A DNA stretch of 64,000 nt from Sphingomonas pokkalii (GCF_003096275.1 NZ_QENQ01000001.1:3081565-3145564), one strand, 5' to 3'; shown: positions 8,147-17,230, numbered from the stretch's first letter. Made by a program: numbers and translations. Notes: generated by a model from the sequence alone, not told the origin.

Positions 8147-9087
8147 CAGAGGAACCGGAACTGGCGAGCGATCGCGCCGTCGAGCAGCGCGTTCTCGGTG
8201 ATGAACGTTTCCAGATATTCGTGCAGTCCACCGACGATGATGTCGGGCGTGCGCGCCTTCTGGATACGGGCGAGGCGGGCGCGGGCCATGCGATCGGCTT
8301 CGCCCTGCAGCCCCGTGCGCTTGGCGAGCGCGCTGAGCAGCGTAACGCTCTCCTCCACACAGGCGGCGAGGCTGCGCGGCAGCTCCGCGCGGCTGACAAG
8401 CAGGTCGATCACATTGTCCGGCCGCAGCCCCTCCGAATAGAGCCAGCGATAGGCGGTGACCGCGGAGACGGTCTGGAGGATCGTCGTCCACTGGTCGCGA
8501 TCTACCGCGCCGCCGACGCTTTCGCCCGCCGGCAGCAGCAGATGATATTTCACATCGACCAGCCGCGCCGTGTTGTCGGCCCGCTCGATCGCGGCGCCGA
8601 GCTGGATCAGCAGCGTCGCTTCGTTGCGCATCATCCGGTGGATCGCGCCTTCGAAGCCGCGCGTCTCGCCCTTGATCTGCTCGACGAGGTTGAGCGTTTC
8701 GGTCGCGCCGCCGGTGGAGGCGCGGTTCGCGAACAGCCACCAGGCGCGGTTGATCGCGGTCCAGGCCTCGCGCGTGAGCGCGGTGCGCACGGCACGGGCA
8801 TTGTTGCGCGCCATTTCCAGGCAGCGGATGATCGCGCCGGGGTTGCCGGCGTCGAGCGTCAGGAAGCGGGCAACATGCGCCTGGGTCGCGGGGTGGCCGG
8901 TCGCGGCGAAGGCTTCGTCGGTATAGCTGACGGCGAGCGCGCTCTGCCATGCCGCTTCACCGGCGGGACGGGGGGAGAGCGCGTCCAGGCGGATGGTGGC
9001 CTCCACCAGTCGCGCGATGAAGTCTGCGCGCTCGACATAGCGGCCCAGCCAGTAGAGGGCGGCAGCGGTGCGGGAGAGCATCATCAT
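8146..9087 (-). CDS. Alpha-E domain protein
   Basis: A 313-residue, almost wholly helical protein of the alpha-E family, recognised by its N-terminus (MLSRTAAALYWLGRYVERAD, then ARLVEATIRLD) and the EQIKGETRGFEGAIHRMMRNE region. Its biochemical role is unknown. In published comparative genomics, alpha-E proteins are encoded with circularly permuted ATP-grasp enzymes and transglutaminase-like proteins in predicted peptide synthesis or modification systems, and this operon has exactly those three. It is separated from the ATP-grasp gene by 181 bp that contain an interspersed repeat, and overlaps the transglutaminase gene by one base. Confidence 0.92.
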   Translation of the reverse strand: MMMLSRTAAALYWLGRYVERADFIARLVEATIRLDALSPRPAGEAAWQSALAVSYTDEAFAATGHPATQAHVARFLTLDAGNPGAIIRCLEMARNNARAVRTALTREAWTAINRAWWLFANRASTGGATETLNLVEQIKGETRGFEGAIHRMMRNEATLLIQLGAAIERADNTARLVDVKYHLLLPAGESVGGAVDRDQWTTILQTVSAVTAYRWLYSEGLRPDNVIDLLVSRAELPRSLAACVEESVTLLSALAKRTGLQGEADRMARARLARIQKARTPDIIVGGLHEYLETFITENALLDGAIARQFRFL

Positions 9088-9138
9088 GGGCGGCGCTCCT
9101 CCACCAGATCAGCTTTCAGGCCGACGTCCGCCAAACAT

Positions 9139-9243
9139 CCATCGTCATTCCCGCGCAGGCGGGAATCCATTCGCCTGTGCGTTGTGGGCGGGAACTGCGG
9201 CATCAGCGCCAATGGATCCCCGCCTGCGCGGGGATGACGATGG
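9139..9243 (+). repeat. Interspersed inverted repeat, family A copy 1
   Basis: A 105-bp element with 33-bp terminal arms (CCATCGTCATTCCCGCGCAG at the left end, its near-exact complement at the right) differing at two positions. The middle is a conserved non-palindromic segment (CTGTGCG ... CATCAGCGCC). Other copies are at 51628-51722 (same orientation), 55878-55974 (inverted) and a decayed one at 60396-60480. This copy lies inside the ATP-grasp / alpha-E operon, between genes. Confidence 0.9.
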
Positions 9244-9268
9244 TGCGTTTGGTGCGTGCAACCCTCCC

Positions 9269-10705
9269 TCATGCCGCGTCTCCCAGCAGCACGAAGCTAT
9301 CCTTGGTGCCGCCGCCCTGGCTGGAATTGACCACCAGCGACCCCTCGCGCAGCGCCACGCGGGTGAGCCCGCCGGGCACCACGCGCACCTTGTCGCTGCC
9401 GGTCAGCACGAACGGGCGGAAATCGACATGACGTGGCGCCAGGCCCTTTTCGGTCAGCGTCGGCACGGTCGAGAGCGCGAGCGTGGGCTGGGCGATATAG
9501 CGGTGCGGCTCGGCGATCAGCGCGGCGCGGAACGCTTCGATCTGCGCGTGCGTCGCGGTGGGGCCGACCAACATGCCATAGCCGCCGGAGCCATCGACCA
9601 GCTTCACCACCAGCTCGGGCAAATGATCGAGCACATATTTCAGCGCCTGCGGTTCGCGGCAGCGCCACGTCTCGACATTGGGCAGCTTGGCTTCGCCGCC
9701 CGAATAGAAGCGGACGATCTCGGGCATGTAGCTGTAGATTGCCTTGTCGTCGGCGATGCCGTTGCCGGGCGCGTTGAGCAGCGCGACATTGCCCGCGCGA
9801 TAGGCGGCGATCAGCCCCGGCACGCCGAGCAGCGAATCCGGCCGGAAGACCAGCGGATCAAGGAAGTCGTCGTCGATGCGGCGGTAGATCACGTCCACCC
9901 GCACGCGGCCGGCGATCGTCTCCATATAGACGATGTCGTCATCGACCACGAGATCGGCCGCCTCGACCAGCTCGACGCCCATCGAATCGGCGAGGAAGCT
10001 GTGTTCGTAATAGGCAGAGTTGAAATGGCCCGGCGTCAGCACGACGCACACCGGCCGCGCCCGGCCCGAAGGCGCGACGGAGCGCATCGTCTCCAGGAGC
10101 ATGTCGGGATAGCTGTCGACCGGGGCGACGCGGAAATCGCGGAACAGTTCCGGGCATAGCCGGATCATCGCCTCGCGATTTTCCAGCATGTAGGAGACGC
10201 CGGAGGGCGTGCGGGCATTGTCTTCCAGCACGTAGAATTCGTCCGGCCCGGTGCGGACCAGATCGATGCCGCAGATATGCGCCCACACGCCGTGCGGCGG
10301 CCGGATGCCGGCGACTTCGGGGCGGAACTGTTCGTTATGGAGAACCAGCTCGGGAGGCAGGATGCCCTCGTCGAGGATGCGGCGGGCGCCGTAAATGTCT
10401 TCGAGAAAGGCGTTGATCGCTTCGACGCGCTGAACCAGGCCTTCGCTCAGTTTCTCCCATTCCCGGCGGAGGAAGATGCGCGGCACGATGTCGAACGGAA
10501 TGATGCGTTCGGCGGCGTCGCTGTCGCCATAGACGGCGAAGGTGATGCCCAGCTGGCGGAACGCTGCTTCGGCCGAATGCTGCCGCCGTTGCAGTTCGTC
10601 CGGCGGCGTTTCCGCAATCCATTGCGACAGTGCCGCAAACGCCTCGCGCGGCGCCTCCGGACCGCCATGCCCCCAAATTTCGTCGAACGCCCCCGTTGAT
10701 CCCAT
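9269..10705 (-). CDS. Circularly permuted ATP-grasp protein
   Basis: A 478-residue protein of the circularly permuted ATP-grasp type 2 family, predicted ATP-dependent carboxylate-amine ligase. Family landmarks are FDIVPRIFLRREWEKLSEGL, IYGARRILDEGILPPELV, FYVLEDNARTPSGVSYMLEN (acidic metal and ATP ligands), PELVVKLVDGSGGYGMLVGP (glycine-rich nucleotide loop) and VNSSQGGGTKDSFVL at the C-terminus. ATG 10705 is chosen as start because GGGAG lies just upstream; a TTG at 10717 is the only longer option. It is the first gene of the operon with alpha-E and the transglutaminase-like gene. The substrate is unknown; a peptide bond-forming role is inferred from the family. Confidence 0.93.
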   Translation of the reverse strand: MGSTGAFDEIWGHGGPEAPREAFAALSQWIAETPPDELQRRQHSAEAAFRQLGITFAVYGDSDAAERIIPFDIVPRIFLRREWEKLSEGLVQRVEAINAFLEDIYGARRILDEGILPPELVLHNEQFRPEVAGIRPPHGVWAHICGIDLVRTGPDEFYVLEDNARTPSGVSYMLENREAMIRLCPELFRDFRVAPVDSYPDMLLETMRSVAPSGRARPVCVVLTPGHFNSAYYEHSFLADSMGVELVEAADLVVDDDIVYMETIAGRVRVDVIYRRIDDDFLDPLVFRPDSLLGVPGLIAAYRAGNVALLNAPGNGIADDKAIYSYMPEIVRFYSGGEAKLPNVETWRCREPQALKYVLDHLPELVVKLVDGSGGYGMLVGPTATHAQIEAFRAALIAEPHRYIAQPTLALSTVPTLTEKGLAPRHVDFRPFVLTGSDKVRVVPGGLTRVALREGSLVVNSSQGGGTKDSFVLLGDAA

Positions 10706-10791
10706 CAGAGCTCCCAAACGCCGGAGTGGCTATCTGGTGCCATGCTGCAATGCTTCGTTGCGCCGCACAAGCCGGGAAATGGGAAGGGCCG

Positions 10792-12819
10792 TTACTTGCC
10801 CTTCGCCAGCCCCGTCAGCAGATCCTGCGTCAGCACCTGGGGGAGGACTTCGGGTGTGTCCTTGCCGGGCTTGTACCAAAGGTACAGCGGCACGCCGGCG
10901 CGGTTGTGCGCTTCGATGAATCGTCCCAGCGCCGCATCGCCATTGGTCCAGTCGCCGACCAGCACCGCCACCTTGCCGTCTGCCAGCGCGCGTTCGACGG
11001 GGGCGGTTTCGATCGCCCCCTTTTCGTTGACCTTGCAGGTGAGACACCAATCGGCGGTGAAATAGGCAAAGACCGGCCGGCCTTGCGCGCGCAGCTCCGC
11101 CAGGCGCGATTCGCTGAACGGCTCGGCACCGGCCATCGCTGCCGGCTGGCCGCCGGCCGGGGCAGGGTGCACCAGCCCGACGCCCGCCAGCGCCAGCAGC
11201 AGCAGCGGCATCGCCGGCAGCCAAGCGCGGCTGCGCCCCTTGGCCTGCCGAGCGCCGGCCCACCAAAGGCCCAGCGTCGCGAGCAGCGTCGCCGCCAGCC
11301 CGATCGTCATGCCGTCCACCCCCGCCTGCTTGCCGAGCACCCAGGCAAGCGCCAGCGCGGTGAGGAACATCGGAATCGACAGGATATGCCGCATCGTCGC
11401 CATCCATGCGCCCGGCTTGGGCAGCATGCGCCGGAATGCGGGCACGAACCCGAGCAGCAGAAAGGGCAGGGCGATGCCCAGGCCCAGCCCGCCGAAGATC
11501 GCCAGCCCGGCGAACCAGGGCAGCACCAGTGCGGCGCCGAGCGCGGAGGCCATGAACGGCCCGGTGCAGGGCGTGGCGATGAACGCCGCCAGCGCGCCGG
11601 TGGCGAAGGCGCCGCCATGGCCCTTGCTCGCGGTGCGGTTGACGATGGCCGGGGTGGCTATTTCGAACAGCCCGGCAAGGTTGAAGGCGATACCGGCGAC
11701 GAGCAGCAGCAGGACCAGGATCACGCGCGGATCCTGCAGCTGGAACGCCCAGCCGACCGTTGCTCCCGCGGCGCGCAGGCCCAGCAGCAGGCCGCCTAGT
11801 GCGAGGCAGACCAGCACCACGCCAGCCGTATAGGCGAGCGCTTCGGCACGGGGGCTGCCGGCATCCTGATTCGCCTTTGCGAGGCTCAGCGCCTTCAGGC
11901 TCAGGATCGGGAAGACGCACGGCATCACGTTGAGGATCAGCCCGCCCAGGACCGCCGCCGCGAACGCGCCAAGGGCTGCCAGCCAGGGCGTTCCGGCGCT
12001 GGCGACCTTGGCAACGGGGACCGCACCGGCCGTGGCGGTGAGTTGCAGCCCCTGGCCGTCGATCGCGAGCACGCCTTCCAGTGCCCTGGGGGCAGCGCGG
12101 GCCTTGGTGGCGATCACGAGCCGATCACCGTCGCGGGTGACCGTCTGCGGCGCGGCATATTCGATGGTATCGGCGGTCAGCGGGTAGAAATAGACATCCT
12201 TGGCAGGCGCATCGGCGGGGTAGGGCACCGCGATCCGCAGCGTCCCGCCTTCCTTCTGGAAGCTGGCCGGGGCGCTGAGCGGCCGGGGCAGCTTCGCCCG
12301 CCAGCCATCGAACTTCGCGCGTGTGGCCGGCTCGATCCTGCCGTCGCCGATGGTGATGCTGGTCTCCAGATCGGCCTTTTCCGGCACGCACAAGGTATCC
12401 GTACAGACCAGATAGTCGAGCTTGAGCTTGATCGGCAGCGTGCCCTTCGCGTCGGCAGGGATGTGCAGCGTCGTCAGGCGGACGAAGGTGCCTTCATAGA
12501 CGTAGTTCATCAGCCCCGCGATCAACAGCCGTTGCGGCACCGGGTAGCGAAACGCCTCCGCCCGAGCGCCGGCGGGCAGCGTCCATTTCGCCTCGGCGGG
12601 CAGGCCGGCATCGCCGGGGTTCTGCCAATAGGCGTGCCATTTCGGATCGGGGGTTGAGATCAGCGCCAGCGTGACCGCGCTGCCCGGCTTCGGCGTCGAC
12701 GTTTCCGCCACGAGTTCGCTGCGGACATGCGGGCCTTTGGCAAAGCCCTGTGCGGTCGCCGGTACGGCGTAGCCGACGAGGAACAGGAGCGACATCAAAG
12801 CGAAACGAAGCTGGGCCAT
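10792..12819 (-). CDS. dsbD: Thiol:disulfide interchange protein DsbD
   Basis: A 675-residue inner-membrane protein that carries electrons from cytosolic thioredoxin to periplasmic thiol proteins. Start ATG 12819 follows AAGGACC and gives a signal peptide ending ATAQ. The order is: N-terminal periplasmic DsbD-alpha-like domain with the CTDTLC pair; a multi-helix membrane domain with Cys in NVMPCVFP and ATPCTGPF; and a C-terminal thioredoxin domain with the active site DWCLTCK. All three cysteine pairs are present, so it should be functional. It is divergent from phoK, with 78 bp between starts. The stop codon is TAA at 10792-10794. Confidence 0.93.
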   Translation of the reverse strand: MAQLRFALMSLLFLVGYAVPATAQGFAKGPHVRSELVAETSTPKPGSAVTLALISTPDPKWHAYWQNPGDAGLPAEAKWTLPAGARAEAFRYPVPQRLLIAGLMNYVYEGTFVRLTTLHIPADAKGTLPIKLKLDYLVCTDTLCVPEKADLETSITIGDGRIEPATRAKFDGWRAKLPRPLSAPASFQKEGGTLRIAVPYPADAPAKDVYFYPLTADTIEYAAPQTVTRDGDRLVIATKARAAPRALEGVLAIDGQGLQLTATAGAVPVAKVASAGTPWLAALGAFAAAVLGGLILNVMPCVFPILSLKALSLAKANQDAGSPRAEALAYTAGVVLVCLALGGLLLGLRAAGATVGWAFQLQDPRVILVLLLLVAGIAFNLAGLFEIATPAIVNRTASKGHGGAFATGALAAFIATPCTGPFMASALGAALVLPWFAGLAIFGGLGLGIALPFLLLGFVPAFRRMLPKPGAWMATMRHILSIPMFLTALALAWVLGKQAGVDGMTIGLAATLLATLGLWWAGARQAKGRSRAWLPAMPLLLLALAGVGLVHPAPAGGQPAAMAGAEPFSESRLAELRAQGRPVFAYFTADWCLTCKVNEKGAIETAPVERALADGKVAVLVGDWTNGDAALGRFIEAHNRAGVPLYLWYKPGKDTPEVLPQVLTQDLLTGLAKGK

Positions 12820-12897
12820 GCCACGGTCCTTGCCCAGTTCGCTGCGTTCGACAATAGCTGGGTACATTCAACCTCCCGTGCCCGGAGCCGGCCCCCG

Positions 12898-14544
12898 ATG
12901 AAATTGCTTGCCCCCTTCGCTGCCGCCGCGCTGGCGCTGGCCGCCGCTACCCCCGCCATGGCCCAGCAAAGCGCTCCCGCCGCTGCCTTGCCGGCGACTC
13001 CGCCGAGGCTGATCGTGGTGATTTCGGTCGACCAGTTCTCGGCCGATCTGTTCGCCGAATATCGCGCGCAGTTCGGCAGCGGCTTTGCCCGGTTGATGAC
13101 CGGGGCGGTCTTCCCGGCCGGCTATCAGAGCCACGCCGCGACCGAGACCTGCCCGGGCCATTCTACGATTCTCAGCGGGGATCATCCCTCGCGTACCGGC
13201 ATCATCGCCAACGACTGGACCGATTTTGCCGCGCCGCGCGCCGACAAGCGCGTCTATTGCGCCGAGGACGAGAGCGTTTCCGGCACCGATTCGGAACATT
13301 ACACCGTTTCCGACAAGCATCTGAAGGTGCCGACGCTGGGCGAGTGGATGAAAGCCGTCGATCCGCAGTCGCGGGTCGTCTCGGTCGCGGGCAAGGATCG
13401 CGCCGCAGTGATGATGGGCGGCCACAAGGTCGATGAACTCTGGTGGTGGGACGGCAAGGCCTTCGTTTCCTATGCCGGCCGCGCTGCACCCGAGGCGGTG
13501 ACCAGGATCAACGCCGCCACCTCCGCCCGCATCGCCGAGGCGCAGCCGGCGCTGAACCTGCCCGGCTTCTGCCAGGCGCGCAGCCGGGCCATTCCGCTTG
13601 GCGGCAACAAGACGGTGGGCGATGGCCGTTTCGCCCGCGCGGCGGGCGATGCCAAGGCGTTCCGCGCCTCGCCCGAACTCGACGATGCCGTGCTGGCGTT
13701 GGGTGCCAAGCTGGCGACCGACATGAAGCTGGGGCAGCAGGGCCATACCGATCTGCTGATCCTGGGCGCATCGGCGACGGACTATGTCGGCCACAGCTAC
13801 GGCACCGAAGGCAGCGAGATGTGCCTGCAGCTGCTCTCGCTCGATCAAACGCTGGGGCAGCTGTTCGAGGCGCTGGATCGCACGGGAGTCGACTATCAGG
13901 TGGTGCTGACCGCCGACCATGGCGGCCATGACCTGCCCGAGCGCCACCGCGAACATGCGGCACCGACCGAGCAGCGTATCGCCGCCGACGTGACCAGCGG
14001 CGCGATCGGCCGTGCGCTTGCCGCCAAGCTGGGGCTGGCCGGCGCGGTGCTGGCCGGCGGGCCGGGCGGCGACGTGTATGTTTCGCCCGCGGTGCCGCAG
14101 GCGAAGCGCGCTGCCGTGCTGGCCGAAGCGGTGAAGCTCTATGCGGCGAATCCACAGGTGCAGGCGGTGTTCACCCGCGCGCAGATCGAAGCGACCCCGG
14201 TCGCCCACACCCCGCCCGAGACCTGGAGCCTGCTGGAGCGCGCCCGCGCCTCCTATGATCCGCAGCGTTCGGGCGATCTGGTGGTGGCGCTGAAGCCGCG
14301 CGTTACGCCGATCCTCGATCCGGTCGGCGGCTATGTCGCCACCCATGGCAGCTTCTGGGATTATGATCGCCGAGTGCCGATCCTGTTCTGGCGCAAGGGA
14401 ATGGTGGGCTTCGAACAGCCCTTGTCGGTGGAAACGGTGGATATCGCGCCGACGCTTGCGGCGCTAATCAAGGTGCCGGTCCCCGTCGAGATCGACGGCC
14501 GCTGCCTGGATCTGGACGCCGGACCGGGCGACAGCTGCAAATAA
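12898..14544 (+). CDS. phoK: PhoK-type alkaline phosphatase, secreted
   Basis: A 548-residue phosphate monoesterase resembling Sphingomonas PhoK and the wider PafA group. Residues 1-24 are a signal peptide (LALAAATPAMAQ), so it is periplasmic or extracellular. SVDQFSADLFAEY carries a metal-binding Asp; TETCPGHST holds the threonine nucleophile of this group; VAGKDRAA supplies the Lys/Arg phosphate clamp; SATDYVGHSYG and LTADHGGHDLPERHR give metal ligands; ATHGSFWDYDRRVPILFW is near the C-terminus. Start ATG 12898 is at the beginning of the signal peptide; a longer frame overlaps dsbD. It would release phosphate from organic esters at alkaline pH. No Pho box was identified. Confidence 0.92.
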   Translation: MKLLAPFAAAALALAAATPAMAQQSAPAAALPATPPRLIVVISVDQFSADLFAEYRAQFGSGFARLMTGAVFPAGYQSHAATETCPGHSTILSGDHPSRTGIIANDWTDFAAPRADKRVYCAEDESVSGTDSEHYTVSDKHLKVPTLGEWMKAVDPQSRVVSVAGKDRAAVMMGGHKVDELWWWDGKAFVSYAGRAAPEAVTRINAATSARIAEAQPALNLPGFCQARSRAIPLGGNKTVGDGRFARAAGDAKAFRASPELDDAVLALGAKLATDMKLGQQGHTDLLILGASATDYVGHSYGTEGSEMCLQLLSLDQTLGQLFEALDRTGVDYQVVLTADHGGHDLPERHREHAAPTEQRIAADVTSGAIGRALAAKLGLAGAVLAGGPGGDVYVSPAVPQAKRAAVLAEAVKLYAANPQVQAVFTRAQIEATPVAHTPPETWSLLERARASYDPQRSGDLVVALKPRVTPILDPVGGYVATHGSFWDYDRRVPILFWRKGMVGFEQPLSVETVDIAPTLAALIKVPVPVEIDGRCLDLDAGPGDSCK

Positions 14545-14571
14545 GCTGGTTGCGCGTGGGGCTGGCTGGAA

Positions 14572-15201
14572 TCAGCCCCGCGCTGCGCGGCGCCGTTCGA
14601 CCAGCTCGATCGCGCGCTGCACGGCAGCATCGATCGACAGGAAACTGGTGTCCAGCGCCGCGGCATCTTCGGCCTGGACCAGCGGCGCCTCGCTGCGCTG
14701 CGAATCGCGCTCGTCGCGCGCGCGAATATCGGCGAGTACCTTGTCCAGGCTGCTGCCGACGCCGTTCTTGCGCAACTCCAAGTGGCGGCGCTGGGCGCGG
14801 ATCGTCGGCGTTGCCTTGATGAATAGCTTCACATCGGCGTCCGGGGCGATCACCGTGCCGATGTCGCGTCCGTCGAGCACGGCGCCACCAGGTTGGTGGG
14901 CGAACGCTTTCTGGCGCTGGAGGAGCGCGGCGCGCACCAGCGGATGCGCGGAGACGATGGAGGCGATCTGCCCGACCTCGTCCGTGCGCAGCCACGGATC
15001 GGCGAGCAGCGCATCGTCGAACCCGCAGGCGGAAACCGCATCATCTTCCTGTTCGGGAGCCAGCCCTTCGCGCAACACGCTCGCCGCGACCGCACGGTAG
15101 AGCAGCCCGGTATCCAAGTGCGGCAGGCCATAATGCCGGGCGAGCGCGCGCGCGATGGTTCCCTTGCCCGAAGCGGCGGGGCCGTCGACGGCGATGATCA
15201 T
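14572..15201 (-). CDS. cmk: Cytidylate kinase
   Basis: A 209-residue cytosolic nucleoside monophosphate kinase that phosphorylates CMP and dCMP using ATP. The P-loop GPAASGKGT is at residues 7-15; [35 protein letters not shown] and [10 protein letters not shown] are family motifs. The ATG at 15201 gives the canonical short N-terminus MIIAVDGP; the open frame extends upstream without similarity. It lies downstream of aroA on the same strand with 186 bp between, matching the common aroA-cmk order. In many relatives rpsA follows cmk, but here the next gene is the convergent phoK. Confidence 0.96.
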   Translation of the reverse strand: MIIAVDGPAASGKGTIARALARHYGLPHLDTGLLYRAVAASVLREGLAPEQEDDAVSACGFDDALLADPWLRTDEVGQIASIVSAHPLVRAALLQRQKAFAHQPGGAVLDGRDIGTVIAPDADVKLFIKATPTIRAQRRHLELRKNGVGSSLDKVLADIRARDERDSQRSEAPLVQAEDAAALDTSFLSIDAAVQRAIELVERRRAARG

Positions 15202-15387
15202 GCGGTGATCCCGCGAAAGACGGCGCGTTTCGACATGGGCACGGGGAGCCTGGAGGAAAGGATAGAAAGCACGAACACGAAACCCTGGTCGAAAGCGAAG
15301 CAGATGGGCGGAGCCGGGTCTGCCGAGCAAATACCGCGATGCCCATGAATCGGGATGATGCCATCCCTAGTCAAGCCGCACCTGTGG

Positions 15388-16713
15388 TCAGCCGGTCAGC
15401 GACTCCAGCGTCTCGAAGAAGTCGGGGTAGCTGGTCGCCACCGGCGCGACATCATCGATCGCGATCGGCTGGGCCGCAGCCAGCGACGCCACTGTCATGC
15501 TCATCGCGATACGGTGGTCGAGCAGGGTCGCGACGTTGCCGCCGCCCGGCAGCGGCGCACCGGCCGAACCGTGAATGGCCAGGCCGTCCTCGAACTCCTC
15601 GGTCTGCACTCCGGCGGCGGTCAGCGCTGCTCGCATGGCGGCGATGCGATCCGATTCCTTGACGCGCAGCTCATGTGCACCGCGGGCGACGGTGCGTCCT
15701 TCGGCCAGCGCGGCGGCGACGAACAGCACCGGATATTCGTCGATCATGCTCGGCGCCAGATCGGCAGGGACCTCGATCGCCTTGAGCGGTGCGTGGCGGA
15801 CGACCAGATCGGCCACCGGCTCCCCGCCGACGGTGCGGGCGTTGGTTTCGGCGATGTCGGCGCCCATCCGCCGCAGCGCGGTGATCAGGCCGGTGCGGGT
15901 CGGGTTCATGCAGACATTGGCGATCGTGATTTCCGATCCCGGCACGATCGACGCCGCGACCATCCAGAAGCCCGCCGAGGAGGGGTCGCCGGGGACGACG
16001 ATGTGCTGGGGCTTGAGCTCGGCCTCGCCGGTGATCGAAATGATCTTGCCCTCGGGGCCGTCTTCCACGGTCAGCTCGGCGCCGAAGCCGCGCAACATCC
16101 GCTCGCTATGGTCGCGGGTGGGGACCGGCTCGATCACGCGCGTGACGCCGGGGGTGTTGAGCCCGGCGAGCAGCACCGCCGATTTCACCTGGGCGGAGGC
16201 GACCGGCAGCGTATAGGTGATCGGTACCGCCGGGCACATGCCGCGCACCATCAGTGGCAGCCGGCCGCCGGGGCTGGCGCTGATCTCGGCGCCCATCTGG
16301 CCCAAGGGTTCGATCACCCGGCCCATCGGCCGGCCGGACAGCGAAGCGTCGCCGACAAAGGTGGCGCTGATCGGGTGGCTGGAGACCAGGCCCATCAGCA
16401 GACGGGTCGACGTGCCCGAATTGCCCATGTCCAGCGCCTGTGCCGGCTGCTGCAGCCCGCCGACGCCCACGCCGTGCACGCGCCACGTGCCGTCGTCGCC
16501 GCGTTCCACGCTGGCGCCCATCGCCCGCATTGCGGCGGCGGTGGCGAGCACGTCCTCGCCTTCCAGCAGGCCCTCGATGCGGCTTTCACCCACGGCCAGC
16601 GCGGAGAACATGATCGCGCGGTGGCTGATCGACTTGTCGCCGGGAACGGTGACGGTGCCGCGCAGCGGGCCGCGCGCGGAAGCGGTGAGGGGGCGGGAAG
16701 CAGCGTTCGACAT
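15388..16713 (-). CDS. aroA: 5-enolpyruvylshikimate-3-phosphate synthase
   Basis: A 441-residue cytosolic enzyme of the shikimate pathway that transfers enolpyruvyl from PEP to shikimate 3-phosphate. Diagnostic motifs are present: VPGDKSISHRAIM near residue 25, GNSGTSTRLLMGL, DEYPVLFVAAA and LRVKESDRIAAM. ATG 16713 is preferred over the upstream frame because the following residues match the family; the ribosome site is weak. It is divergent from the FYDLN-domain gene with 106 bp between. The length is normal. Confidence 0.97.
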   Translation of the reverse strand: MSNAASRPLTASARGPLRGTVTVPGDKSISHRAIMFSALAVGESRIEGLLEGEDVLATAAAMRAMGASVERGDDGTWRVHGVGVGGLQQPAQALDMGNSGTSTRLLMGLVSSHPISATFVGDASLSGRPMGRVIEPLGQMGAEISASPGGRLPLMVRGMCPAVPITYTLPVASAQVKSAVLLAGLNTPGVTRVIEPVPTRDHSERMLRGFGAELTVEDGPEGKIISITGEAELKPQHIVVPGDPSSAGFWMVAASIVPGSEITIANVCMNPTRTGLITALRRMGADIAETNARTVGGEPVADLVVRHAPLKAIEVPADLAPSMIDEYPVLFVAAALAEGRTVARGAHELRVKESDRIAAMRAALTAAGVQTEEFEDGLAIHGSAGAPLPGGGNVATLLDHRIAMSMTVASLAAAQPIAIDDVAPVATSYPDFFETLESLTG

Positions 16714-16819
16714 GGCCGCGGCTTTGACAGGCGGCTTGCGGCATGGCAAGGCGCCCCCCACTTTCCGGGATCACCCAAATCCCGAACATCCGAACAAGCG
16801 AAAGGCGAAGAGGCAACAC

Positions 16820-17146
16820 ATGGTGAAGCCGGAATGGGGCACCAAGCGCAGCTGCCCGAAGTGCGGTACGCGCTTTTACGATCTGACGAAGGACGAGCCC
16901 GTCACCTGCATCAACTGCGGTTATGCCTGGGAGCCCGAGCCGATCCTGAAGTCCAAGCAGCCGCTGCCGTTCGAGGCCGTGAAGGCCGATAAGGACAAGG
17001 CCGAGGTGGAAGACGCCGATCTGGTGGGCGACGACGATCTGGATATCGGTGCCGACGACGAGGAACCCTCGGCGGACGACGACGTCGATCTGGGCGGCGA
17101 CGACGACCTGGGCGTCGAGACCGGCAGCGACGAGGACGAGAACTAA
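16820..17146 (+). CDS. FYDLN-domain zinc-ribbon protein (TIGR02300-like)
   Basis: A 108-residue protein. The N-terminus is a C4 zinc ribbon (CPKCGTRFYDLTKDEP, then CINCGYAWEPE) with the FYDL signature that names the family. The rest is almost entirely Asp/Glu, with repeated DDDLDIG/DDVDLGG blocks, so it is highly acidic and probably disordered. The ribosome site GAAGAGG precedes ATG 16820. The family is conserved in alphaproteobacteria next to aroA, as here, but its function is not known. Confidence 0.9.
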   Translation: MVKPEWGTKRSCPKCGTRFYDLTKDEPVTCINCGYAWEPEPILKSKQPLPFEAVKADKDKAEVEDADLVGDDDLDIGADDEEPSADDDVDLGGDDDLGVETGSDEDEN

Positions 17147-17159
17147 GTTTGAAAAAAGT

Positions 17160-17189
17160 TTGGCAGGGGTGCAAAAGTGCCCTTGCCAA
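17160..17189 (+). terminator. Hairpin after the FYDLN-domain gene
   Basis: TTGGCAGGGG (17160-17169) and CCTTGCCAA (17181-17189) form an imperfect GC-rich stem 14 bases after the stop codon. An A-rich run precedes it, and no long U-tract follows. Confidence 0.5.
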
Positions 17190-17230
17190 GCTGGCGAGCC
17201 CCTTCTAAAGGGCACGCCTCCCGAGGGAAT

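Noticed and set aside
5678..8440. A 920-residue open frame antisense to fumarase and transglutaminase
   Set aside because: Antisense shadow of two recognisable genes; the translated sequence is His/Arg-rich noise.
9139..9243. CRISPR array from repeated GGCGGGAATC/GGGGATCC strings
   Set aside because: Only two inverted arms per site, no regular direct repeats and spacers, no cas genes.
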